This document shows, in pieces, positions 1-7,969 of a stretch of 64,000 nt of DNA. The translations under genes and the position numbers were made by a program. The notes below the pieces were generated by a model that ran no database searches, was not told where the DNA came from, and worked only from the letters and a program-made list of their open reading frames with translations. How positions within the stretch are numbered: position 1 is the stretch's first letter; every line of letters begins with the position of its first letter. The DNA comes from Hungatella effluvii. Its GTDB lineage: Bacteria > Bacillota > Clostridia > Lachnospirales > Lachnospiraceae. The stretch is taken from contig NZ_QJKD01000002.1 in the NCBI RefSeq assembly GCF_003201875.1, forward strand, positions 1 through 64,000, in the 5' to 3' direction.

Positions 1-67
1 CATTCGTATAGGATTTGGTAATGTAAAAGGATTCTGAGTTTTTTGATCTGGATGTAGTAACCCGCAT
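1..67 (-). CDS. Transposase, N-terminal fragment (runs off the left edge)
   Basis: An ATG at 67 on the minus strand opens a frame that stays open to the window edge and reads MRVTTSRSKNSESFYITKSY and on. A GAGGTG ribosome-binding site lies about 8 bases upstream. This start resembles IS1634/IS4-type DDE transposases, which often begin with a short basic beta-strand of this kind. Only 22 residues are visible, so no catalytic residue can be checked and intactness is unknown. Family assignment is from memory of the N-terminal pattern. Confidence 0.55.
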   Translation of the reverse strand, partial: MRVTTSRSKNSESFYITKSYTN

Positions 68-360
68 AAATAATCACCTCAACACCATTATAGCATATAT
101 CACTAAATATTACTATATTTTAAAGCAAAAAAGTTGACAAAAAAATAAGCCTGCAATAAGGCTTTGCAGCACTTTTTGATTGATTGATGTGTCAAACGCC
201 CGAGTATATATGTAGTATGCTGAATCTATCGTTTCGCACGGACATTCTGTCCGCGAAAATCTGATAATCTATGTTTTAACAAGTCAAAAAATTATCCAAA
301 TGCAGTGAAAAAATTGAATAGAGGCGGGTGATGCGGTTTGGTGAATTAAGATGGATACAC
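68..360. other. Non-coding flank, probable insertion-sequence edge
   Basis: No credible gene. The AT-rich first half is the leader of the transposase at 1-67. A small hairpin (AAGCC/GGCTT, about 147-164) is followed by CACTTTTT. The sequence after it is a candidate outer end of the element, but the other end is outside the window, so no inverted repeat or target duplication can be shown. Confidence 0.3.
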
Positions 361-389
361 TTGAATCTGTTGTCATATTAAAATATAAT
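361..389 (+). promoter_or_regulatory. Candidate promoter for the Rpn-like gene
   Basis: TTGAAT at 361-366 and TATAAT at 384-389 are separated by exactly 17 bases. Transcription would start near 396, inside the AAAGGAG ribosome-binding site (391-397), leaving an almost leaderless mRNA for the ATG at 404. The match is good but the geometry is awkward, so the real promoter could lie further upstream. Confidence 0.35.
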
Positions 390-403
390 AAAAGGAGAAC
401 GGT

Positions 404-1276
404 ATGAGTGAAATCGCATATCAGAATAAGGACGTTACAGCGAAAGTGATGGCCGAAACCCTGAAAGGAAAAAGCCTGGCGGCGTTCGGACTTCCGCACT
501 TGAAGATCATGGATATTCTGCCGACGAATCTGCCTGCCATTGAGAGCAATGAATTAAGGCTGGATAATTTATTTTTGCTCAGTGATGGGTCACTGGCGAT
601 TATCGATTATGAGTCGTCATTTGACAGAGAAAATTTCGTCAAGTACTTAAATTATATTGCCCGGGTGATTAAAAGGTTTGCAGTCCGCGGAGAACTTAAT
701 CAATTAAAACGGGTGAAGATGGTGGTTATCTACACTGCAGATGTGGAATGTGCAGAAGAAATATATGATCTGGAGGGGCTGATTCTGCTGGTAGAGTCGG
801 CGTATCTTGTGAATCGAGACAGTGATGAGATATACAGGCGGCTGAAAGGAAAAATAGAATGGGGACAGCGTCTGACTGAAGAAGAAATGATGGAACTGAT
901 GATTTTGCCTTTGACAGTAAAAGGGAGGACTGGTAAGCAGGAGGCTATTGAAAAGGCAGTGGGGCTGGCGAGAAATTTGCCGGAGAAGGAGGAGCAGTTA
1001 AAGGTTCTGGCAGGAATTTTAACGTTTACAGATAAAGTGATTGATAAAATGTATGCCAAACGGCTGAAGGAGGAGATGCAGATGACACTGGTTGGACAAA
1101 TGCTTATGGATGAGGGAATTCAGAAGGGCAGAGAGGAAGGCCTCCGGGCTTTGATTCAGGATAATATTGAGACCGGGATTTCCAGAGAGCAGATCCTTGA
1201 GAAACTGCAGAAAAGGTTTCAATTGAGTGAAGCTCAGGCAGAAGAGTATTACAACCGATTTTCAGAAGAGTCATGA
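404..1276 (+). CDS. PD-(D/E)XK / Rpn-transposase-like protein
   Basis: 290 residues. The N-terminal third has a pattern typical of Rpn-type (recombination-promoting nuclease / putative transposase) and related PD-(D/E)XK proteins: NELRLDNLFLLSDGSLAIIDYES around residues 49-71, with D54 and the D-Y-E run as likely metal-site positions. The C-terminal part (about 205-290) is helical and charged and ends in a region with repeated GREEG and EQILEKLQKRF-like helices, also common in Rpn proteins. No membrane segment or signal peptide. AAAGGAG is placed 6 bases before the ATG. It stands alone between an insertion-sequence edge and an ABC transporter. The family call rests on the motif; nuclease activity is not shown. 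Confidence 0.6.
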   Translation: MSEIAYQNKDVTAKVMAETLKGKSLAAFGLPHLKIMDILPTNLPAIESNELRLDNLFLLSDGSLAIIDYESSFDRENFVKYLNYIARVIKRFAVRGELNQLKRVKMVVIYTADVECAEEIYDLEGLILLVESAYLVNRDSDEIYRRLKGKIEWGQRLTEEEMMELMILPLTVKGRTGKQEAIEKAVGLARNLPEKEEQLKVLAGILTFTDKVIDKMYAKRLKEEMQMTLVGQMLMDEGIQKGREEGLRALIQDNIETGISREQILEKLQKRFQLSEAQAEEYYNRFSEES

Positions 1277-1325
1277 ATGGAAGGGACTTCCATGATAGAA
1301 AGTAAATAGAAGGAAGGCGGTATTT

Positions 1326-2027
1326 TTGGCGTTTGTTGAACTTAAGGATGTGAGAAAAAGCTATCATATGGGCGAGATCACCATCCACGCGGTGGACGGA
1401 ATCAGCTTTACCATAGAGAAGGGGGAATTCGTGGTAATCGTGGGTCCCAGTGGTGCGGGAAAGACCACAGTGTTAAATATTCTCGGAGGGATGGACACCG
1501 CCACCTCGGGGGAAATCCGGGTGGACGGCGTCAACATTGCATCATACTCGGAGAAGAAGCTGACGGGTTACCGGAGGAATGATATCGGCTTTGTATTTCA
1601 GTTTTATAATCTGCTTCAGAATCTGACAGCTCTGGAAAATGTGGAGCTGGCGCTTCAGATCTGCAAAAATCCCCTCGACGCGGAGCGGGTTCTGGTCGAT
1701 GTGGGACTGGGAGAACGGCTTAATAACTTCCCGGCACAGCTTTCCGGAGGGGAGCAGCAGCGGGTGTCCATTGCCAGGGCGCTGGCGAAGAATCCCAAGC
1801 TTCTGCTCTGTGATGAGCCAACGGGGGCGCTGGATTATCAGACTGGAAAGGCTATCTTGAAGCTGCTTCAGGATACCTGCAGGGAGAAAAAGATGACGGT
1901 GATTGTCATCACCCATAATTCGGCGCTGGCGCCGATGGCTGACAGGGTAATACAGATAAAGAACGGGAAGACGGGGAGTATTGTGCTGAACGAAAGGCCG
2001 CTTTCTGTGGAAAAGATCGAGTGGTAG
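1326..2027 (+). CDS. ABC transporter ATP-binding protein (MacB/LolD type)
   Basis: 233 residues. ATPase partner of the large permease that follows, powering an FtsX-like mechanotransmission or export complex at the membrane. Walker [10 protein letters not shown] is at residues 40-48, the Q-loop near 92, the signature LSGGEQQR at 139-146, Walker B LLLCDEP at 159-165 and the switch histidine in VITHN near 193. Length and motifs are typical of the MacB/LolD class. The start is TTG, chosen because GGAAGGCGG lies just upstream and the frame then begins with the usual '[12 protein letters not shown]' strand; no ATG fits. An 87-base spacer with short tandem repeats separates it from the permease gene. 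Confidence 0.9.
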   Translation: MAFVELKDVRKSYHMGEITIHAVDGISFTIEKGEFVVIVGPSGAGKTTVLNILGGMDTATSGEIRVDGVNIASYSEKKLTGYRRNDIGFVFQFYNLLQNLTALENVELALQICKNPLDAERVLVDVGLGERLNNFPAQLSGGEQQRVSIARALAKNPKLLLCDEPTGALDYQTGKAILKLLQDTCREKKMTVIVITHNSALAPMADRVIQIKNGKTGSIVLNERPLSVEKIEW

Positions 2028-2055
2028 GGGAATATACGTGTAAGACCGGCTGGTA

Positions 2056-2094
2056 CGGACTGCTGGAAGAGACTGCTGGAATGGACTGATGGAT
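2056..2094. repeat. Three imperfect 13-bp tandem repeats between ABC genes
   Basis: Three adjacent copies of a 13-base unit built on GGACTGCTGGAA occupy 2056-2068, 2069-2081 and 2082-2094, with one to three differences between copies. They fill much of the intercistronic spacer just before the permease ribosome-binding region. Confidence 0.6.
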
Positions 2095-2114
2095 CGAGGG
2101 CGGATGGTATTTGA

Positions 2115-5100
2115 ATGAAGAACGCAAAACGCAAGGACTTCATGGTGGAAATAGGGCGCAGCATGAACCGGTTTTTATCGATTCTTTTTATTGTTGCGCT
2201 CGGAGTTGCGTTTTTTGCGGGAATCCGCTCCACAAGACCAGACATGGAGCTGTCAGCCGATGCCTATTATGATGAAACGAATTTGATGGATATCCGCATA
2301 GTCGGCACCCTGGGCCTGACGGAGGATGACGTGGAGGCGGTGCGCCAGCTCCCGGAGACGGAGTACGCGGAAGGCGCCTATACCACAGATGTGCTCTGCG
2401 AAGGCGCGGACCGGGAGAAGACTGTGCGGATTTTTTCGATGAGCAGATCGATCAACCAGTTTACACTGCTGGAGGGCCGGATGCCGGAGCGGGCCGGCGA
2501 ATGCATGATGGACAGGGGAAAGGCGTATCAGGGACAGTTCGCACTGGGGGACACGGTAAAAGTCTATTCCGGCACGGATGATGCGCTTTCCGACACGCTG
2601 AAATACGATACGTTTACAATCGTGGGTATCGGCATGTCTTCCCGGTACCTGTCTCTGGAACGGGGGACGACGACCATCGGAAATGGAAGTCTCGATACTT
2701 TTATGGCTGTAACACCTGATAATTTCAGCATGGAGGTATTTACCGACATTTATGTCCAGACGAAGGAGGGAAAAGCTTTTCTGTCCTATTCGGATGAGTA
2801 CCAGGACTATATGGACCGCGTAACGAAAGAGATTGAGGATACGCTCTCAGAACCGCGTTCTGCCGTACGGTACCGCGAGGTGACAGACGAGGCGAACCGA
2901 AAGCTGAATGACGCCAGAAGAGAGCTGACGGAAAAGACGGCGGAGACGGACCGGAAGCTCGACGACGCGGCCCGGCAGATCGCAGACGCGCAGAAGAAGA
3001 TCGACGAGGGAAAGACAGACATTTTAAAAGGCCGGGCGGATCTGGAAAAGGGGAAAAATGATTTAGAAAATGCAAAAAACGATCTGGAAGACGGAAAGCG
3101 GACGCTGGCGGAAAAGGAGCAGGAGTTAGAGGACGCCAAAGTGACACTGGCAGAGAAAGAACAGGAACTGGAAGACGGGAAAGTGACGCTGGCGGAAAAG
3201 GAACAGGAGCTGGAGGATGCCAGGAAGGAAGTTGCCGACAAGGAACAGGAGTTGGAGGACGCCCGAAGGAAATTCGACGAGGAGCTTCCGGGAGCCCGTA
3301 TGGAACTGGATGATGGATGGCTGGATTATGAGATCGGGCTGGAAGAATACGAAGAGGGAAAGGAAGAGCTGGAGGAACAGCAGGAAACCCTGAAGGAGGG
3401 CTGGAAAGAGTACCGGAAGAACGCGCCGGAGGTGGAACGGAATTTAAAGAAAGCCTTAAATGGGCTTCTGTCCATGGGCATTCCCCTGGATATAACGCCT
3501 TCTGAGATCGGCCGCATCCAGGTGGAGGACTTTTTAATTGATGCATATGCGCCTTATCTGGAGATGATACCAGGCGGTGAGGGGGCGCTTCTGGTGGAAG
3601 GTGTACATACGATACAGGCCTCCTACCAGGAACTGACTTACGGTGACACGGCCGTGAAAGAAGGAAAAAAGGAGCTGGCGAAGGCGAAGAGGGAGCTGGC
3701 AAAGGGGAAAAAGAAGCTGGATCAGGGCGAGATGAAGCTGAAAAACGCCCGGCGCAAGCTGGATGAGGGAGAAGAACAGCTGGCGGATGCCCGACAGAAG
3801 ATCATAGACGGCGAGCAGAAGGTGACGGATGCAAAACAGGATATTGCCGATGGCGAGGGAAAGATTGCGGATGCCCACCGGGACATTGCCGATGGAGAAG
3901 TGAAAATCGCGGATGCCCACCGGGACATAGCAGACGGAGAGGCGAAGATTCCGAAGGCGGAGAAGGATATCGCAAAGGGTGAGGCGGATATTGAGGAGGC
4001 GCAGAAGAAGCTGGATGACGGCGAGGCGGATTTGGCTGAGGCGAAGGTCAAGTATGAGGATTCCAGGCAGGAGGCGGAGGAAAAGATCGCGGATGCTGGT
4101 AAGAAGATTGACGACGCCCAGAAGGACATTGACGATATCAAGGAACCGGAGTGGTACGTGCTGGACAGAAACGCGATCCAGACGTATGTGGAGTTCGGCA
4201 GCGACGCGGAACGGATCGGGGCAATCGGGAAGGTATTCCCCTTCATCTTCTTCCTGGTGGCGGCTCTCGTCAGCCTGACCACTATGACCCGTATGGTGGA
4301 GGAACAGCGGCTGCAGATCGGAACGCTAAAAGCGCTGGGATACGGGAAATGGAGCATTGCCTCCAAGTATATCGGCTACGCCCTGGCGGCCACGCTGGCC
4401 GGAAGCATTCTGGGTGCGGCGGCGGGAGAGAAGCTGCTTCCCTACGTCATTATGACGGCGTATTTTATCCTGTATGAGAATCTTCCGGTTATGCTGACTC
4501 CGTTTAACCTTTATTATGCGTTTCTGGCCTCCGGTCTGGCTCTGGCGTGTACGGTTCTGGCAACCGTATTTTCCAGTTACAAGGAACTGCTGTCGTCGCC
4601 GGCGTCGCTGATGCGGCCGGTACCGCCGAAGCAGGGAAAACGGGTGCTGCTGGAATACGTGACACCGCTGTGGAAACGGCTTAAGTTCATACAAAAGGCC
4701 ACAGTGCGCAATTTGTTCCGCTATAAAAAACGGTGCCTGATGACAATCTTCGGTACCGGCGGATGCATGGCGCTGCTCCTGGTGGGGTTTGGTTTAAATG
4801 ACTCCATTTCCACACTGGGCGAGAAGCAGTATAACGATATCTGGACGTACGATGTGCTGGTACAGACAGACAACGAGGCGGATGAAGCGGAGCAGAAGGC
4901 GCTCCGGTCCTTTGTCTCCCAGGGAGATGTAGACGCGTGGCTCCGGGTGGAGGAAACCATCCTCGATGTCTCGGCAGGCGATGTCACGAAGGAAGCCTAT
5001 TTATTTGTTCCGGAGGACTTGGAGGAGGTGGACCGGTTCGTCCACCTGCGCAGCAGGGAGAGCCGGGAGGCGTATGTTCTGGATGACGACCACGTGCTGA

Positions 5101-5822
5101 TTACGGAGAAAATGGCGGGGCTGTTGAATGTAAAGGAAGGCGATACCATTTATCTGAAGGAGGATGAGGGGGTGCTTTATCCTGTGGTGGTAGGAGGAAT
5201 TACAGAAAATTATCTTCATCATTACGTGTATATGACACCGGCTCTGTATGAAAAGGTCTATGGAAAGGCGCCTGAGTATAACACCATGTTTCTCGATATA
5301 AAGGATTTGAATGAGGAGACGCAGAACCGGCTGGGGACGGAGCTTCTGTCTTTCGATTCCGTGATGATGGTGACCTTTATCGGCACGATGCGAGGGCAGA
5401 TCAGCGATATGCTGGACAGTCTGAATGTGGTAATCTGGGTACTCATTATATCGGCGGGGCTTCTGGCCTTTGTAGTGCTCTATAACCTGAATAATATCAA
5501 TATCAACGAGCGCCAGCGGGAACTTGCGACAATGAAGGTGCTGGGATTTTACAATCCGGAGCTGGCGGCCTACGTATACCGGGAAAATATTATGCTTACC
5601 ATACTCGGGAGCATGGTTGGCATCGTGATGGGATATTTCCTGCACCGCTACGTGATGACCACGGTGGAGGTGGATATGCTGATGTTTGGGAGGCAGATCA
5701 GACCTATAAGCTACGCTTATAGTGTTTTGATGACTTATGCGTTTTCCGCGTTCGTAAATCTCGTCATGTATTATAAGCTGAAGGGAATTGATATGGTGGA
5801 ATCGCTCAAGAGTGTGGAATAA
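2115..5822 (+). CDS. FtsX-like ABC permease with giant coiled-coil ectodomain
   Basis: 1235 residues, much longer than a usual MacB-type permease (about 400-650). One membrane segment lies near residues 18-36. An extracytoplasmic part follows with two long coiled coils, about 260-440 and 520-690, made of near-repeats such as LAEKEQELEDAK and IADGEGKIADAH. Then comes a first FtsX domain with membrane segments from about 707, and a second FtsX domain at about 1105-1230 containing the ATMKVLGF signature (the first domain has IGTLKALGY). This is the membrane half of the transporter encoded with 1326-2027. The GAGGGCGG ribosome-binding site is slightly far from the ATG. Related proteins are thought to act on cell-envelope substrates or peptides; the substrate here is unknown. 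Confidence 0.85.
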   Translation: MKNAKRKDFMVEIGRSMNRFLSILFIVALGVAFFAGIRSTRPDMELSADAYYDETNLMDIRIVGTLGLTEDDVEAVRQLPETEYAEGAYTTDVLCEGADREKTVRIFSMSRSINQFTLLEGRMPERAGECMMDRGKAYQGQFALGDTVKVYSGTDDALSDTLKYDTFTIVGIGMSSRYLSLERGTTTIGNGSLDTFMAVTPDNFSMEVFTDIYVQTKEGKAFLSYSDEYQDYMDRVTKEIEDTLSEPRSAVRYREVTDEANRKLNDARRELTEKTAETDRKLDDAARQIADAQKKIDEGKTDILKGRADLEKGKNDLENAKNDLEDGKRTLAEKEQELEDAKVTLAEKEQELEDGKVTLAEKEQELEDARKEVADKEQELEDARRKFDEELPGARMELDDGWLDYEIGLEEYEEGKEELEEQQETLKEGWKEYRKNAPEVERNLKKALNGLLSMGIPLDITPSEIGRIQVEDFLIDAYAPYLEMIPGGEGALLVEGVHTIQASYQELTYGDTAVKEGKKELAKAKRELAKGKKKLDQGEMKLKNARRKLDEGEEQLADARQKIIDGEQKVTDAKQDIADGEGKIADAHRDIADGEVKIADAHRDIADGEAKIPKAEKDIAKGEADIEEAQKKLDDGEADLAEAKVKYEDSRQEAEEKIADAGKKIDDAQKDIDDIKEPEWYVLDRNAIQTYVEFGSDAERIGAIGKVFPFIFFLVAALVSLTTMTRMVEEQRLQIGTLKALGYGKWSIASKYIGYALAATLAGSILGAAAGEKLLPYVIMTAYFILYENLPVMLTPFNLYYAFLASGLALACTVLATVFSSYKELLSSPASLMRPVPPKQGKRVLLEYVTPLWKRLKFIQKATVRNLFRYKKRCLMTIFGTGGCMALLLVGFGLNDSISTLGEKQYNDIWTYDVLVQTDNEADEAEQKALRSFVSQGDVDAWLRVEETILDVSAGDVTKEAYLFVPEDLEEVDRFVHLRSRESREAYVLDDDHVLITEKMAGLLNVKEGDTIYLKEDEGVLYPVVVGGITENYLHHYVYMTPALYEKVYGKAPEYNTMFLDIKDLNEETQNRLGTELLSFDSVMMVTFIGTMRGQISDMLDSLNVVIWVLIISAGLLAFVVLYNLNNININERQRELATMKVLGFYNPELAAYVYRENIMLTILGSMVGIVMGYFLHRYVMTTVEVDMLMFGRQIRPISYAYSVLMTYAFSAFVNLVMYYKLKGIDMVESLKSVE

Positions 5823-5862
5823 TCACGTTTTTTGTGTTATACTAAGGGCACTTAATAAAAAA

Positions 5863-5913
5863 CAGACCGGAACACCCCGGCAGGATGCGTCCGGCCCGAG
5901 GTGTTCCGGTCTG
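5863..5913 (-). terminator. Strong hairpin with T-run on the minus strand
   Basis: A perfect 14-bp stem (5863-5876 with 5900-5913, CAGACCGGAACACC) encloses a 23-base loop. Read on the minus strand it is followed by GTTTTTTATT, the form of an intrinsic terminator. There is no minus-strand gene to its right. On the plus strand it forms the leader of the nucleotidyltransferase gene, 30 bases before its start. Confidence 0.55.
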
Positions 5914-5942
5914 CGAAAGAACAAAAACAGAGGAGAAGCATT

Positions 5943-6869
5943 ATGAAAAATACGGCATTAGTGATTATGGCGGCAGGCATCGGAAGCCGGTTCGGCGGCG
6001 GAATCAAGCAGTTGGAGCCGGTAGGACCCAGTGGTGAGATTATCATGGACTATTCGATTCATGACGCGCTGGAAGCCGGATTTAACAAGATCGTGTTCAT
6101 CATCCGGAAGGACCTGGAGGAGGACTTTAAGGAGATCATAGGGAGACGGATCGAGAAGATTGCCCCTGTAGAGTACGCGTATCAGGAACTTACCGATCTT
6201 CCGGCTGGATATGAGAAGCCCGCAGACAGGACGAAACCATGGGGAACGGGCCAGGCGATTCTGTGCGCGAAGCAGGTGATCCATGAGCCGTTTATCGTCA
6301 TCAATGCGGACGATTATTATGGAAAAGAGGGATTTAAGAAGATCCACGAGTACATGGTGAATCAGATGGATACGGAATCAGAGGTATTCGATATCTGCAT
6401 GGGCGGATTTATCCTGGGAAACACATTGAGTGAGAACGGCGGAGTTACCCGCGGAGTATGCCAGGTGGACGATAACGGCGTGCTGATCGACGTAACCGAG
6501 ACGTATGAGCTTCAGAAGGACGGGGATGTGGCGAGAGGCCGTGACGACGACGGCAATCCGGTGGAAGTGCCGATCGGCCAGCATGTGTCCATGAACATGT
6601 GGGGACTCGCCCCGGCATTTTTAGAGGAACTGGAGCGCGGATTCCCTGTGTTTTTAGACGGCCTGAAGGAGGGCGACATCAAGACGGAATATCTGCTTCC
6701 GAGGATTATCGACCGTCTTGTACGTGCGGGACGTGCCCGTGTGACTGTTCTGGAGACACCGGATAAGTGGTTTGGAGTTACTTACCGGGAAGACAAGCCA
6801 ACGGTAGCGGCGGCGATTCAGGAACTGGTAGCAGACGGCGTTTATCCGGAGAAGCTGTTTGCTCGTTAG
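5943..6869 (+). CDS. Sugar-phosphate nucleotidyltransferase
   Basis: 308 residues. Predicted NTP:sugar-1-phosphate transferase (GT-A like fold), making a nucleotide sugar in the cytoplasm. The N-terminal MAAGIGSRFGGGIKQL (from residue 9) is the nucleotide-binding loop, and NADDYYGK at 121-128 carries the metal-binding aspartates. The start at 5943 is chosen over an upstream in-frame codon at 5901 because AGGAG lies about 7 bases before it and the protein then begins directly with the first beta-strand. A close paralogue sits at 52559 in a kinase/galE operon; by analogy with LnpC this family may act on hexose or N-acetylhexosamine 1-phosphate. This copy is alone, so its substrate cannot be inferred from neighbours. 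Confidence 0.85.
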   Translation: MKNTALVIMAAGIGSRFGGGIKQLEPVGPSGEIIMDYSIHDALEAGFNKIVFIIRKDLEEDFKEIIGRRIEKIAPVEYAYQELTDLPAGYEKPADRTKPWGTGQAILCAKQVIHEPFIVINADDYYGKEGFKKIHEYMVNQMDTESEVFDICMGGFILGNTLSENGGVTRGVCQVDDNGVLIDVTETYELQKDGDVARGRDDDGNPVEVPIGQHVSMNMWGLAPAFLEELERGFPVFLDGLKEGDIKTEYLLPRIIDRLVRAGRARVTVLETPDKWFGVTYREDKPTVAAAIQELVADGVYPEKLFAR

Positions 6870-6900
6870 GTATGGGGATTCTTTTTTGGGGGGAGTTACG

Positions 6901-7112
6901 CCGAAAAATCGGGGAGCGGTCAGGGGCGGGGGAACCATGTTTGTTTCGTGTCCGTCTTGCTTCCTACTCGCCATAAGAAAGTCCGAGCCTGGCGTACACA
7001 CCAAAGGAAGGTGTGTTCGCCAGGCTCGGACTTTCTTATGACTCGTATCCAGATGCCGGCACACTGAAACAAACATGGTTCCCCCGCCCCTGACCGCTCC
7101 CCGATTTTTCGG
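6901..7112. repeat. 212-bp nested palindrome in a convergent intergenic gap
   Basis: Outer arms of 47 bases (6901-6947 and 7066-7112) are perfect inverted copies. Inside them a second perfect 23-bp pair lies at 6972-6994 and 7018-7040, and inside that a 7-bp pair at 6996-7002 and 7010-7016 closes on a 7-base loop AAAGGAA. The flanks between outer and inner arms pair poorly. It fills most of the 345-base gap between the nucleotidyltransferase stop and the response-regulator stop, so both genes converge on it. It could end transcription in both directions or be a MITE-like element; no open frame in it looks real. Confidence 0.9.
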
Positions 7113-7214
7113 CTGTGTACTGGCTTCGCTGCAGAAAAGAATATATCTAAACTCGCTGTTTGGGAGATTGGCGATTACTGTATGGTGGCTCTGTAAGTGA
7201 AGGCGGCGATGGGA

Positions 7215-7913
7215 TTAACGATTCAGTTCCGTATTGTTCAGAATACTTCCCAGCAGCTTTCGGTCGGATTCTGTGGTGATGATTTCCGAGATTTTCTTCT
7301 TGTTGAACTTCTTTAAGATGCTGTGTACCTGGGACTTCACCGTGCTCATCTCCACGCAGCGCATCTCGCAGATCTGGCGTTTGTTATAGCCAGTGGAGAG
7401 CAGATATAAGGTATCCAGCTCCTTTGGCGTCAGGGTGGAGAGGATGTTGAGCATGAAGAGAAAGCTGCTTTCATAAGTCTTGACCCGGCGGAATTCGCTG
7501 CGTATTTTGTCTGCGATCTCCGGGCGGATGGGGGACTGGCCTCTGTAGGCGGACGTGACCGCGTTTACGATCTCCTCGTTTGAGGCATTTTTTAAGACGT
7601 AGTCGCAGGCGCCTAAACGGAAGGCGGAAAAGACCAGCTCATCCTCCTCGTAAACCGTTAGGATAATGATCTTGATATCCGGCATCTCAGCCAGGATTTC
7701 TCCTGTGGCGCGGATTCCTGCGTCTTTGGCTTCCATCTCGATGTCCATGAGAATGACGTCGGGATTTAGTTTTCTGGCGGCTTTGCACGCCTCCTCTCCC
7801 GTTCCCACGTCGGCCACGACCTCGATCGCGGGACACTTCTTTAAGACTGCCGCATACCGTTTGCGGATGGGGGCCACATCTTCTGCAATAAGTACTTTTA
7901 TCTTTTCTTCCAT
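7215..7913 (-). CDS. Response regulator, NarL/LuxR type
   Basis: 232 residues. An N-terminal receiver domain (about 5-125) has the acidic pair E11/D12, phospho-acceptor D57 in VILMDIEM, T84 in the ILTVYEED strand and K108 in YVLKNAS. The C-terminal LuxR-type helix-turn-helix begins at LTPKELDTLYLLSTGYNK (about 163) and includes STVKSQVHSILKKFN as recognition helix. It lies 56 bases downstream of the histidine kinase gene on the same strand and is presumably its partner. The pair diverges from the glycan operon at 9622, so control of that operon is a reasonable inference. Confidence 0.9.
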   Translation of the reverse strand: MEEKIKVLIAEDVAPIRKRYAAVLKKCPAIEVVADVGTGEEACKAARKLNPDVILMDIEMEAKDAGIRATGEILAEMPDIKIIILTVYEEDELVFSAFRLGACDYVLKNASNEEIVNAVTSAYRGQSPIRPEIADKIRSEFRRVKTYESSFLFMLNILSTLTPKELDTLYLLSTGYNKRQICEMRCVEMSTVKSQVHSILKKFNKKKISEIITTESDRKLLGSILNNTELNR

Positions 7914-7969
7914 GAATGAAACCTCTTTTCCTGTTTGAGACGGATATGTCCGCAGATTGTCAGTGAATT

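Noticed and set aside
2740..4366. Several long minus-strand frames antisense to the ABC permease
   Set aside because: They arise from the repetitive, GC-rich coiled-coil coding sequence; compositions (Ser/Pro/Phe-rich) are not protein-like and no ribosome-binding sites are seen.
7003..7009. Possible small gene inside the 212-bp palindrome
   Set aside because: Open frames there are only mirror readings of the arms and differ in no informative way between strands.
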